DNA from: Perca fluviatilis | Taxonomy: Eukaryota > Chordata > Actinopteri > Perciformes > Percidae | Length of the DNA: 64,000 nucleotides | Direction: 5' to 3' | Assembly (NCBI RefSeq): GCF_010015445.1 | Contig: NC_053115.1 | Coordinates: forward strand, 4,108,576 to 4,172,575 | In this document: positions 45,537-56,485 of the stretch, piece after piece | How the letters are laid out: every line of letters starts with the position of its first letter | How positions within the stretch are numbered: the stretch's first letter is position 1 | Made by a program: the position numbers and the translations under genes | The notes under the pieces: model-generated | Told to the model about the DNA's origin: nothing | Databases searched by the model: none | The model's input: the letters and a program-made list of their open reading frames with translations, nothing else

Positions 45537-46166
45537 GGTTAAACAGTTGAGTGTCAAATTACATGATGCCAGCAGAGGGGGCGCTTGTTACGTTCATCAT
45601 GAGAGATTCTCCGTTGTGTGAAGTTGCATTACAAAAGCGCTCCAGTTAATTTGGCGAAGATATCTGGTCAGTTCTTATCAGGAGTTGTGGATAGTAGAAG
45701 TATTTTACTAACCAAGGAATGCATCGTGGGAGCCGGTTTCTGTTGTTTTTTCCTGCTACAACCTCCGATTGGTTTTGATCCTGGATTTAGTTTGGTTCAA
45801 AACCATGCTGCCTTCGGTCGGCGAGCATGTCCCAGTACGTTTCGTTCCACAGAAGGAACGATTGGATGCATTGTGGCCAGCTATGTCGGATTCTCTTCTG
45901 AGGAGTAACTGAACTGATTCGCATCTGGATTTTGGATACTGGATTCCAGATAAGGAACACTTAGATGTGTTTTAATTTACTACCCAAGATTACTCTCTCT
46001 TTATTTATTTTGCTTTTCCTATTTCTTAGCTAAACAAAAGAGCTCCATTTTATTCTGGGGTATTTTCAATTGCAATATAAAGCATTTCTGTGAAAGAAGT
46101 GTTCCAGTGATATATAGACAGACTGTATTATATTATGAAATTCAGGTGCACTTAGGTACTGGGCTC

Positions 46167-46197
<31 letters not shown>

Positions 46198-46668
46198 AAT
46201 CAATAATAAATAAATAATCTTCCCATTCATCATCAACTTACATTCATGCCAGCATATTTACCATACAGTCCTTGCCAACATATGCAATTACAGATTTTAT
46301 TTTATAAAAGTCCATTGCTGACAGTAAAGTGCATTGCATGTATTTTGTATTGTATTTTGGGGGTGTGCTTTCAGTTCGTGGTTCGGTATGGTGATGGCTT
46401 TGGGATAAAAACTGTTCAAGAATCTTGTGGTGTGTGTTTTAATGGACCTGTTATATATTTCCTTGCCAGTCTTGTCAACTGTACTGCTCAGAGACTAAGT
46501 AATTGATACATAGCTTTCCTTTCTAATTCAGACAAGAGGTGCTACACATTTTACATTCCTAGGGACACTTTACTGAAGACAGCCGTAACACACTGCAGGG
46601 TACTTCAATGAGGAGAGTTTATTAAATCTGTGCAATCAGCATTTTTTAACCGGCATCTTTTAATCTCT
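45537..46668. other. Unassigned stretch; short (AT)n run
   Basis: A CATACATATATAT run occupies about 46166-46197. Frames of 96 and 86 codons (45618-45908, 46246-46506) have no recognisable domain; the first could derive from an old retroelement, but nothing supports this directly. Confidence 0.35.
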
Positions 46669-47083
46669 TAACCGGCAACATAGGATTCCATTCACTACGC
46701 TAAGCTAACTAGCGGCGGCGCTGCCGGTGTTGCACCGGACTAAAACGATGCATGCACAAAAAATGCGTTGGCCCCCCTATCTACAGCTAGGGGAGACCGT
46801 GATGAGCCCTATTTCAACAAACGGTGGCGTATCCCTTTAAATACCACGCATCTCCTGCTGGATTGTGAACAAAACTTCTTCTACCTGATGAAGCTCCTGT
46901 CCTTGCGCTCGTGGAGCGTAAACCTTTACCGTACTTGATTGGCGGCGGAGTCCATTAGTGGCGAAATTGTTCTGTCACGCTCACAGAGGCAGTGGACCCA
47001 CAATGCAGGACTCCGGTAAGTAGGATTCCAAAAGTTTTATTTGGAGCGCCAACAAAAGTCACGAGCAACAGTTTTCCAAAAAC
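46669..47083 (-). repeat. Right arm of the inverted Gypsy/MITE duplication
   Basis: Reverse complement of 44117-44531 with four transitions. It contains only partial pieces of both the LTR and MITE C, so it was copied as a block across their junction. The left boundary shows TTAACCGGCA twice (about 46647 and 46668), a microhomology at the breakpoint. Confidence 0.92.
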
Positions 47084-48165
47084 GCCTCGGTTGAACCAGA
47101 AGTTGTTCTGGCCCTCCTTTGTGAAGGCCGTCTTTAAGCTCTTATTATTGCCCCAAGGAGCGACGATCGAGGATGGATCTCTGAGGAGCTATGAGCGAGG
47201 ATACACTAGAGCAGCCTTCCCCGGAAGCTGTGCAGCTAAACGCCATTGCTAACTCCGCCCATACAGCCGACGAATTCCTGTGACACTTCAGAATAAAGGA
47301 CGTCTCATCCCTCTGAAAACACATTTCCATGTTTCCTCTCTCCTCGCATGATTTCCTCCATCTCGCCCATGCTTTCTCAGTGGGACGGACTAAAACGCAA
47401 GAAAGGAGGCAAATGGAGGAGCCGGGAATGCAATTTAAGGGAAGTGAGATTCAGCCATGGAGCGTGAAGTCAATACACAATTCCCATACATCTGGGAAAA
47501 TTCCATTAAGTAATTGGACCACCCAATAGTTGGGTATTACATCTCGTAATACGTCTTAGGTCTCATGCCTGGATATTGCATGCCCTTGTGCCCATTCCAA
47601 ACATACCAGTACCTAATCAATTGAATTTTTTTCAAAAGAACAATGGTTCAGATAAACTATTCAAAGAGGAATATGTGGAGCATTTTCATATCAATAAATC
47701 ATTTGGTGAAATTATTATAATTAGCAGAAACAAATTACACCACAACTGAGAGAGGGCCTGGCAGCCTCTCAGCCACACTCTGCATCTTTACTTTTGTGTT
47801 CCCCAATGTCGAATTTGGCTGGAAATCTGTTGTAATGCTTTACAGCACAGAAAGAGGACGTGGTTCTGCAGTTGTGCCAGTGCAGATGGAGCTAAAACTG
47901 CCAGTGGCAGATGGTGGAAGGAGCAAAAGGCAAATCAGGAAAACTTCCAACATGTTTATCGTCTTTGGAGAAGCCAGAGAGAAAAACCTTTTGACTGTGC
48001 GACCCGGAGCAACAGCGTTTAAAAGGAACCGGGTTTAATTCGGAGACACGTTATCTCAAACATGACCGCTTGGGCAATAGAAGCTGAAAGATGGAAGATG
48101 TAGCCTGCTTACAGATTATTGTGTGAGAAAGAAAATTCAACTGTATTTTGCATACTTGGACTTTT
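47084..48165. other. Unassigned 1.1-kb stretch
   Basis: No gene or element ends recognised; frames at 47145-47529 and 47796-48038 lack known domains. Confidence 0.35.
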
Positions 48166-48574
48166 TTAACCCTCCTGTTTACTCAGGTCTAATTTGACTC
48201 ATTTTCAAAAAGTTTCTACATCAGAAATTTGGGTTTCTTTCAACCAAATTGTCAAAAAAAAAACGTGGATGGTTCCATACAACGCTCTTCAAAAGTAAAA
48301 TAAATGATCAGTTCACTACTTTGATTGAATTTGGATGTTTTATTCAAATTTATAGCATTTGAAAACAAAATTAGAAAAGAACTTTGAAAAAAGTGACAAA
48401 ATTGTCAGAAAAAAAAACGACAAAAGAAATGCAGAAAGAAATCAACAAAAACATCGGAAAAAGTGACAAAAAACAAAAATATCGGGGAAAGACGCCCAAA
48501 CTGTTAAGTCTGTTAATGGTTAAATTTTGACCCAGAAAAACTAAAAGTTGCATGGACGACAACATAAGGGTTAA
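48166..48574. mobile_element. TTAACCC-ended MITE
   Basis: The left TTAACCCTCCTGTT and the right AACATAAGGGTTAA are imperfect inverses, both bounded by TTAA, which may be the target or part of the end. Interior GACAAAA and TTTGAC words repeat. 409 bp, non-coding. Confidence 0.75.
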
Positions 48575-48605
48575 AGCATACCGCGTGCCAAGAGGAAACA
48601 AGGAG

Positions 48606-48702
48606 AAATGCAAACAACCCAGAGTGTTTTTTTTTTCTCCTATCCTAGATTGTATCTGTGGTGTAGCCAGACCTTACTCCACAGCGCTGTAGAGGTCTGA
48701 CT
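48606..48702 (-). repeat. Repeat A, fragment (A10)
   Basis: AAATGCAAACAACCCAGAG through CCTTACTCCACAGCGCTGTA; lacks both termini. Confidence 0.7.
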
Positions 48703-49317
48703 ATATCAGCTGCAACTGCTGAGTGAAGGACATATTATAATATATTAGTGCTAACCCAGAAAAGCTGATTAAAAAGGGTCAGAGGCAAACACAAGATAAA
48801 TTGCAGGCATGTGTATCCTTTTTATACACACTGGACTAACTCCTGCATATTCATGAGCTTAGTTAGCTAGTTAACACTCCTTAATTATTCCATTGTCAAT
48901 CATTGGTCTACAAACGCAGCACTTGGCAACAACAGAGCAGTGAAAACCCTCGTGAAAAGTTTTTTGCAGATGCGAGTCGCACATGCTCAGGTTTAAACGG
49001 TTTACGGCATAACGCCAAGGGATCTGGATCCGGAAAACGTTTAACCTATCTATGATTGTTTGATTGCTAACGTTAGCTCCAAATGCCATTGAAGTGATAG
49101 CATTTATTGTGTTTGATTGCTAACTTGTAGCATGCAGTGAACGAACTTCGTTATGTAGGTCCATTTTTATTGTATTGACATTACAGAAGTCTGTCGTTAG
49201 CAGGTTCTTGTCGGCTCCTTCAGCCTCTAATCTAGAACTGACATCAGGGATCAATGCCTCAGGCCTACGCTAAATAATAAATGACTGCTATGTAATAATG
49301 TACCTATCTTATTACAA
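48703..49317. other. Unassigned stretch
   Basis: No gene or element ends recognised. Confidence 0.35.
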
Positions 49318-49483
49318 CCCGTTCTCATTCCGAACTCGTAAAATAAGTACGTTTGGTCAGTGTCCTTAAGCGTCTGATGCGACGAAAAAGGCACCCTTCG
49401 GCGTATTTGTGTAACGTACTGGGGAGAGCCGCAGTTGGATGAGACTTAGCAAGTGGTATGTAAGGGAAATTACTAGGTAAGGA

Positions 49484-49555
49484 CGGTGGTTGGGGTGGTG
49501 GATAGGTAAAACACCGGACTTTCACTCAGGAGACTCGGGTTCGCGCCCCGCGTGT
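49484..49555 (+). other. tRNA-like module with B-box-like sequence
   Basis: GGTGGTTGGGGTGGTGGATA ... GGACTTTCACTCAGGAGACT followed by CGGGTTCGCGCCCCG resembles the anticodon-arm to T-arm half of a tRNA, and GGTTCGCGCCC approximates the B box. The D2 copy has GAGTTTGTGTCCC instead. No complete cloverleaf can be drawn confidently. Confidence 0.4.
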
Positions 49556-49912
49556 GGCGTTTTGTTTCCCGGCTTTTGAGGCGTCCTTTCCCCGTTGTTT
49601 TTCTTTTGTTTCCCCCGTCTATGGCCGTTTGTTTTCCCGTCCGTTCGCGGTTTTCCGGGCTTTGTGGCGTCCTTTCCCCGTTGTTTTCCTTTTTTTCTTC
49701 TATTTCCCCGCTGCTATTTGTTTCCCTGTCCTTTCCCCTTTTTTTTTTCCCATTTATTTTTTCCCGTCTCCGGGTGTGTTTCCCGCTTTTGAGGCGTCCC
49801 TTTCCCCGTTGTTTTTCTCCTAAACCCAACCTCCGCGATTCCGTTGTCGCGCTTCACCCGCCGGTGTGTTTCCCGGCTTTTGAGGCGTCCTTTCCCCGTT
49901 GTTTTTCTCCGA
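49552..49912. repeat. Polypyrimidine tract with four 40-odd-bp repeats
   Basis: Repeats begin near 49568, 49656, 49781 and 49868; between them C/T runs reach 20 or more bases. Strand-asymmetric composition could favour triplex formation. Confidence 0.8.
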
Positions 49913-50045
49913 AAAAGGGACGGCAATAGTGGCGACCAAGCACGTTTACATGAGACGCTAAAGGAGACTTTTAACGTCAAATAAGAACGAGAAAGGCTCC
50001 TGACCGAACGTCCTTATTTTACGAGTTGGGTGTGAGAATGTGTTG

Positions 50046-50760
50046 CTTATTATTCAGCAAACAGCAAAACAGATCTGCGTGAAGTCGCAAAGTGACGCAT
50101 GCGCAACTCACATCTGCACTCGACCCACATCGGGTCAATAATTCTTTTTAATTACAAGTTTTCTGAAATGTTATGTTTAAATATGCTGTTACATAGAACA
50201 CATACACATATAACAGTACGGACAATAGAAGTCAAGGAGAAAGACATGAGGGCATTTTGAATACTGAAAAATGCTAAACTGGATTTCTATTTTGCAGCTA
50301 CATCTCAGTATATCTCACTGTGAGCTTGTTTGTTAATGTGTCCAGAGGACTGTTTAATAATTTATGAAAGATTTGATTCCTTGGGAGTCATTCAGAGATG
50401 CTTGTCTTTCTCCACCCCCCCCCCCCGCCTCCCCACACGGCTAACACAAGTCAGAGTTGAGGCAGGATTTTCAAAGCAGTCTTTTCCTGTTGCCTTATCT
50501 CCATCTCCTCTCTCTTCCTGTCATTCAGACCCCTTCCAGAGTCACGCTGCAGCGCTGACCTCACTTACTCGGCCATTTCCTGCCTTCTGCTTGAACCCTG
50601 GGGTACGTTCAGCCAGGACCAAACGTGGCAAAACGTTCATTTAAACTGAAACGGTAGTACGTTGGAACACTTTTTATTACCACGAGTATACACACACGTC
50701 ACTGCTGATTGGATAACATCTCTGACACACTCACCTAATGAGAAAAAACATACCTCACAG
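50046..50760. other. Unassigned stretch with a C run
   Basis: A C-rich run lies at about 50413-50429. No gene recognised. Confidence 0.35.
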
Positions 50761-50840
50761 CAGTGTTGAAGTACTCAAGTTCGATCTTGGTCTTAAGACC
50801 GGTCTCGAGACCACTTTTTAAAGGTCTGCTATTTTTTGAC
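50761..50840 (+). mobile_element. hAT left-end fragment, CAGTGTTGAAGTACTCAAG
   Basis: CAGTGTTGAAGTACTCAAG followed by CTTAAGACCGGTCTCGAGAC is a common fish hAT end; no right end is visible. Confidence 0.5.
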
Positions 50841-50964
50841 GTTACATCAAGTTAGCAAACACGAGGAAAACATAGAGCCAGCCCCTGACCTGCAGCTGCA
50901 ACGGGGAATTCAACCCAAGTTGTTAAGCCTGCTAGCGACTTTATTGTTTGTTAACGTTGTTGTT

Positions 50965-51269
50965 AAGTGTTTGTTAGCTTGTTAACGTCACCATTGTTGT
51001 TGACCGTGCGTTCATGGACATCAGAAAAACATTTTTCCCAGTGAAAACGTCACCATTAACGTCACTTCCTGTGGGAATCAGAGGTGGGAAACTGAGGCTA
51101 GATTTTGCCAACAGTTTCCCAGTTGGTGACGCGTTGTTGACAACTGACGTTTGATGTAGGCGGCTTTGGTTCACTGAAAATAATGCCCCCGTAATTACAG
51201 GGGCGGTCCCTGTTATTCCCAGGTGGTATGAACGCGCCATAAGTGTTTGTTAGCTTGTTAACGTCACCA
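50965..51269 (+). repeat. 29-bp direct repeats flanking a MITE-like segment
   Basis: AAGTGTTTGTTAGCTTGTTA plus nine more identical bases occurs at 50965-50993 and 51241-51269. The interval contains inverted-looking ends CGTGCGTTCATGG (near 51006) and GTATGAACGCGCCAT (51226-51240). Confidence 0.6.
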
Positions 51270-51570
51270 GTTAGCTAACGTTAGTCTGTTCAATGTTAAC
51301 GGTAACGTTACAGTTAAAAGCCAACGAGTCAGAAGCCGACGTTTGCATTTACAGTGAGCGAGCTGACGATAGCGTTACGTTCATAGTCAAAACTCTGCAA
51401 CAGCTCAATCATGTCACTAACGTTACCACTTAACGTTACTTACTTACTCCTCTTAATCCCCTATGGGACATGAGGCTGCAAAGAGATCTCTCCATTGCAT
51501 GTATTCCTTGGCAGCATGCTGCGACTGTCCCTGTGACAGGTGCATCTTGTCTAGGAGCTCCTTAAACTTT

Positions 51571-52288
51571 TAGGGCCCTATTTTAACGATCTGAAACGCA
51601 AGTATTAAACGTGAAACGCAAGTAGCTTTGTGGGCGGATCTGGGGCGCTGTTGCTATTATGTCGGCGGGATAAATGACTCTTGTGCCAAGCAAATCTAAA
51701 ATGGGTTGGTCTGAAGTAGCTAGGTGTGGTTTGGGCGTAAAAATAACCAATCAGAGCGTCATCTCACATTCCCTTTAAGAGCAGGCGCGCTTGTTCCATG
51801 GCGGATTGCTATTATAACGGCGGATTTGCCTGGCGCACGCCAGCGGGAGCTGTCCGAGATGCGGCAAAGTAATAAATGCCCGTCTTGTCCGGGTGGCGAT
51901 GTTGCTGCGGCCTCTCAGGCGCATCTCCTCAAGTCCGGAGAGGATTGCTGCAGCCATGGAGCGTGGGCCTCCAAACGCACCACCTGCTCCTGTTGTGCCC
52001 CTTCCTCCTCCCCCCACTCCATCTCCGTCCACTCGCTCCACCAGGCGCGCATCGAGTGTCCAATCCCGCCGTAATTGTTTTCTGAAACTGCAAAATAGCA
52101 CCAGGGAACGTTAGCGCCGGAACACGCCTCCTCTTTTCGCTGAACCACCCCCGGAGCGCAAATACATTCCCTAATTTACCGACATGCGTCTGTGGAGGGA
52201 AAAGTCCGCTGTGCGTCGGGTGCAAAATAGGAATGATACATGCGTCGGTGTACAAAGGTAATTGCGCTGAGTGCAAGATAGGGCCCTT
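51571..52288. mobile_element. 718-bp AGGGCCCT-ended element
   Basis: The left TAGGGCCCTATTTTAACG and the right CAAGATAGGGCCCTTA are inverted ends; the right interior GTACAAAGGTAATTGCGCTG and left interior differ. CpG-rich. Frames of 70-134 codons on both strands (for example 51893-52114 plus, proline-rich) have no recognisable transposase motif. Superfamily undetermined. Confidence 0.75.
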
Positions 52289-53644
52289 AGACACACCAGC
52301 TAGCAGGGCCGTTTCTAGCCCAATAAGGGCCAACTTCTTCTTAAGAAGGACAGCACTGTCTTTGTTTGTGGTGTGACTGATTCACCTAGCGTCTCTAATC
52401 ATTTCAGATTAATTTAAATAAAAAGATTGATGATTGATCAAAGAATCCTTTTCAAAACATTCAAAACTGTTACTGTGTTATTTCTGTTTTTAAAGACAGC
52501 AATGAATAAAGAACACATTAAAATCTAGATTGTTCATGTTATTTCATACAGTAGCAGTGAAATTATTGAATGCATAATAATCTTAAAACCGTGATTATTT
52601 TCAGACTATAGTCGTACCATCAAAATCTATAATCGCTGTATCCCTAGCCTCAATGCTCGTTGCCCACCGTTGCACACCGTTGCACACCGTTCCAAGGAAA
52701 GCTGTAATTCCTCCCGGAAACCGTAGAAAACCGCTGCACCATGTCTTGAGATTGAACGTGCCCCTGCTGACTCTACTCCGCCGCGGGTGGTGTACTACAT
52801 CAATGAGCAAAAACTTGACTCAGCTTGTTTGTTTTTTTTGTTTTCTTTTTGAAGTTGTGTCTATGTGCGGCTGAAGACCAGAATGCACCAGACATAATAA
52901 AAAACTGGCCTTCACAGACAAATATGTTCACTGGCTATGTCCATCTGTGTCACATCTTATGAGCCTGATGTTATATTGAGGTTCTCAAATGTTTGTGTGT
53001 CACAGACTCACAAACAGACATGAGTACGGGTCAGAGACCTCCATTTAATAGGATTTTGTCTCAGTAAACTCTTTGTGGGGAGAATTCTGTTGGTATATAA
53101 CAACTGAGAACTTTAACTTTATATATTATGTGGGAGTAAGCCGGTAAATATTGTGATGCAGAATGGATGTTGATGACTGACTACACCCACACTGAAAGCT
53201 TGTGTGAATACAAACATGAACACATTATTGTCTGTAACCGCTCATTTTATGAGGCTTCTGAAAAAGCTTCTGAACTCAATTAAAATCTTTCACAAAGCTT
53301 CTTTATTACAAATCCATGATATCATGTTGTGTAAATCAACATAAACAACAGCATTAATTAGGCTTACACTGCCTTTCTTTGAAGCTGGCTTCATTAATGT
53401 TTTTGGCCATTTGGCATCAGACAATACTCGAATACACAAAAATTGAATGTGTCTAAAATCACTCCTTCACTTGTTCACTATTCCCTTTATAATAGACCAT
53501 CAATACTTTGCAGTAAAGTGAGATTTCGGAAATGTATGAATCATTTTGCAGCAGCAAAACACCACAACTGTAATTTCCGCATCTATTAAATGCGATGCAT
53601 TAATTAGTGGGATTGATCCATTGTGGGAATGTTAACACTCAAAA
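52289..53644. other. Unassigned; short CCGTTGCACA repeats
   Basis: ACCGTTGCACACCGTTGCAC-type tandem copies lie at about 52665-52692. No gene recognised. Confidence 0.35.
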
Positions 53645-54717
53645 TAAAGGCCCCATGTCATGCTCATTTTCAGGTTCATACTTTTATTTCGTTTTTTACC
53701 AGAACATGTTTAAATGATTCAACGTTCAAAAAACATTATACTTGTCTGTCTAAATATACCTGTATTCACCCTCTGCCTGAAACGCTCCGTTTTAGCGCCT
53801 GTCTCTTTAAGCCCCCCTCCTGAAAAAGCCCAGTCTGCTCTGATTGGTCAGTGTTTCCCGGTCTTCTGCACCTGTCTCTCAGTAGGCTCGTTCGAGATGA
53901 GCCAGATCTGCGCAGAATCAATCACCAGCGATCGCCGCCCAATGCATGCCGGTTAGATTTGTGTCCGACTTGATCCCGACTCGCTCTGACGTCATGCACA
54001 ACAACTGGAGACTGTGTAGGAGCTGATATATGGGTCTGATAACATTTTATTAAACCGGAATCGGACCCGACTGGACCACAGTGTTTGTGTCACTTCCTGT
54101 TCAGCCTGAAGGCTGCTGGAGTCAGCTGGAAAACTGTCCGACTTGAGAGCGGACTTTTGTCACCGCCCCCCGCTGCTGCCGCCTGCTCTCGTCTACTTTA
54201 CAGGCGAGGCGCAGTTCATCTCCAACGAGCCTACTGTCTCTGCACCCACATTTCAGCTGGGGAATGACTGCAACGGCACTGTATCTACACTTTCTTCTAG
54301 GGCTGGGTTTCGCCAAGGACTTCCTGAATCGATTAGATTCTGATGCACAAGGTCCCGATTCGATACAATAACAAATTTTCTTGGATAGAAATATATATAT
54401 ATAAGAGATTCTCAGATAACATATGCAGTTAAGAACTGACCACATCCATGGTGAAAATGCATAATTTAAAAGATAAATTTCTAGATATCGATATCAGATC
54501 ACTCAAACAAAGAACTGATTATTTTAACCCAGCCCTACTTTCTACTTAATTATAGTATAGTTGTGACATCACAACCGTACGGAAATTTCTGAATACGTGC
54601 ATTTCTCTGTGGATTGAGCGTTTTGGTTTTTCTTTCACAGTATTTACATAGCACTTCGACATGCTTTATAATCAAAAAAGATATGGGAATCTCTGTTTTT
54701 ACAATATGGGACCTTTA
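53645..54717. mobile_element. TAAAGGCCCC-ended element hosting a hAT MITE
   Basis: The left TAAAGGCCCCATGTCATGC and the right, inverse TAAAGGTCCCATATTGTAAA, are inverted ends. The internal GCTCTGATTGGTCAGTGTTT and CGAGATGAGCC regions are non-coding. Removing the 54298-54537 insertion leaves about 830 bp. Confidence 0.8.
54298..54537. mobile_element. Nested hAT MITE, TAGGGCTGGGTT ends
   Basis: The ends TAGGGCTGGGTTTCG and TTTTAACCCAGCCCTA; flanks CTTTCTTC (54290-54297) and CTTTCTAC (54538-54545) match at 7 of 8 bases. Confidence 0.88.
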
Positions 54718-55290
54718 ATATAAATAAGTAATTGATTGGCAGAGCTTTAAATTCTAACAGATAGTTGCAGTAGGAATGATGAACATATTAAAAGGTTTTA
54801 CTAACTCTGATTGGAATATGTTAATGTGCCGCCTCCAAGGCCAAGGCTGCACACCATCGGCGGGGAGGAGGGACTGTGCACGCCGTTAGCAGGTATTCCA
54901 AGCAGACAGACAGTCCCAGTTTGAAGCTTTCCCTGGAAGCCTCAGATGAAATGGCACAAATAATGAGCCACATTATCAATCACAGGGAGGGGGCAGCTGG
55001 TTCAGTGTATAGGTGCTACGCACACTCTCTCTATCTATCGCTGACACACACACATACACACATAGCTTGCGGCGAAGAGAGTGGTGCAGAAGAAAGGCAC
55101 AGTAGCCTCAGAGATCATTACCCGAGCAGCACTTTTATTCAGCTCATGGCTGCCCTAGCAGATTGGAGTATTGCAACCATAATCACCCAGAATTAAATAA
55201 AAGTAGGAAAAGGTCAATGTCATAGGGATTAATACAGGTGTCGAACCCTCCCAGTCAAGAAACAAAGCAGGGTCAAAATATAATGAGGCA
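54718..55290. other. Unassigned stretch
   Basis: Contains a short ACACACACATACACAC run near 55044. The 106-codon frame at 54876-55196 has no recognisable domain. Confidence 0.35.
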
Positions 55291-56485
55291 ACGCATTCTC
55301 ATGAACGGGTTGACGTACGTAAGTATGATATCGTACGAAAATGTATGCTCACCAATTCGTATGACGGCTGATCACGTGACGCCGACTTCAGAGCTCCGTA
55401 AAGCTATCAGTCGTATCGGTGGCAACAGGTAGTTGAGTTTACCCGACAAAACGTTACTGTGGGCCGGCTACAGGGCACCGCAAGAAGACAGTCCTTTTAG
55501 CGCCCGTTGCTAGTTGAGTTTAGGCAAGCGTCATGCGCGACGACAGTTAAGTTTAGGCACAAAGGAAAAAGTTTAGGAAAAAGGTCGTAGTTTGGATTAA
55601 AATACTCCCGGGAAAAAACACGTTTCCTGGGTGAAAGTCTTTTGTTTTCCCCTGGAGGCGAACTCTGCTCCACGGCCTCATTTTTTTCATGTATTTTTTT
55701 ATTTTTATTTCTGTGGGTCATCATGATTAGGTACCAGGAAGTACATAAATAGGGGTGAAACCGACCCACCCCTAGCCACCCACCTGCCTTCACCCAACCC
55801 ACCCTACCATCCACCCACCTCTCATTTATCCACCCATTGCTGGTCCTCATTCAAGACAGGTCCCACATACACATACTACATTCTAAAGACATGCTCTAAA
55901 GGGCATTATAAATTTGGCTCCATTGGCTATCAAATTGTTTATTTTTATTTTTGTCCTCTGACGTTGATCTTTCAATACACAGGTAATACTTCATTAAGGG
56001 CTTCCAGTTCTCTATTGAAGGTGCTTCCTTATTTTTCCAGTTTTGCAATATTACTTTTTTTAAAGATAAGAGAGGAAAAAAGTGTCTGCCAGCTAGTTGG
56101 ATATCTTATTCCTTCTATATCTTGAAAAATACACATTCTTGGAGAGAATAAGTTTTCTGTTAGTATACTATCTCTGTGCTCTCCCACATCTTGATTCCTT
56201 TGCAGTACCAAAAGGTGTGCATGAGGGAGTCACCATATAGGTTACATTTTAAACATCTATCCGATAATTATGAAACTTGCTTATTTTATCTCTAGTATAA
56301 TATATTCTTGTCATTACCTTAAACTGTATTAGTCGCTGCTCCACGGCTTCAAAGTCCAATGTTTTATGAGCCACCCATCCACACCGACCTCCTTCCTACA
56401 CGGTCCAGAGCGTTCTTATGGATACATACCAATGACAGTGCTTTACCTTTCGTAGCCATATGTACGAATGTATCATGAGAACAGC
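55291..56485 (+). mobile_element. Repeat E, near full-length copy, split by an L1-type insert
   Basis: The left ATTCTCATGAACGGGTTGAC and GATATCGTACGAAA; the right CCATATGTACGAATG and ATCATGAGAACAG, an imperfect inverse of the left end. The interior contains GTTGAGTTTACCCGACAAAA and AAGTTTAGGAAAAAGGTCGT, shared with copies at 5380 and 19920. The host element without the insert is about 540 bp. Confidence 0.7.
55681..56336 (-). mobile_element. 5'-truncated L1-type LINE with 15-bp duplication
   Basis: On the minus strand the insert starts with sequence translating to IQFKVMTRIYYTRDKISKFH, then after a frameshift CLKCNLYGDSLMHTFWYCKG, the C-x2-C-x8-H-x4-C zinc knuckle at the C-terminus of L1/Tx1-type ORF2 proteins. 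The coding tail ends in a lysine- and asparagine-rich stretch. The 3' end is A-rich (AATAAAAATAAAAAAATACA on the minus strand). TGCTCCACGGCCTCA and TGCTCCACGGCTTCA flank it, a 15-bp target duplication with one change. All three marks fit target-primed reverse transcription. Confidence 0.88.

Larger units (their letters stand above)
49318..50045. mobile_element. Repeat D, complete copy (D1), pyrimidine-rich
   Basis: The left (CATTCCGAACTCGTAAAATA, then AGTACGTTTGGTCA) and right ends are inverted copies over about 45 bp. Inside the left end is a tRNA-like module (49484-49555), then about 370 bp of pyrimidine-rich sequence (49552-49912) with four imperfect copies of GGCTTTTGAGGCGTCC plus TTTCCCCGTTGTTTTTCT. 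The long frames on both strands come from this biased composition. A diverged copy lies at 22921-23609. Confidence 0.8.

Noticed and set aside
43626..47083. The two Gypsy-related segments as the two LTRs of one provirus-like element
   Set aside because: They are in inverted orientation and the second contains only the last 111 bp of the LTR plus leader and MITE, so they cannot be a paired 5' and 3' LTR.
49473..49980. Several long frames on both strands
   Set aside because: They follow from the polypyrimidine/polypurine tract, with proline/phenylalanine on one strand and lysine/arginine on the other.
51775..52333. Open frames of 70-134 codons on both strands in a GC-rich region
   Set aside because: They lie inside the AGGGCCCT-ended element, overlap each other in many frames, and show no transposase or other motif.
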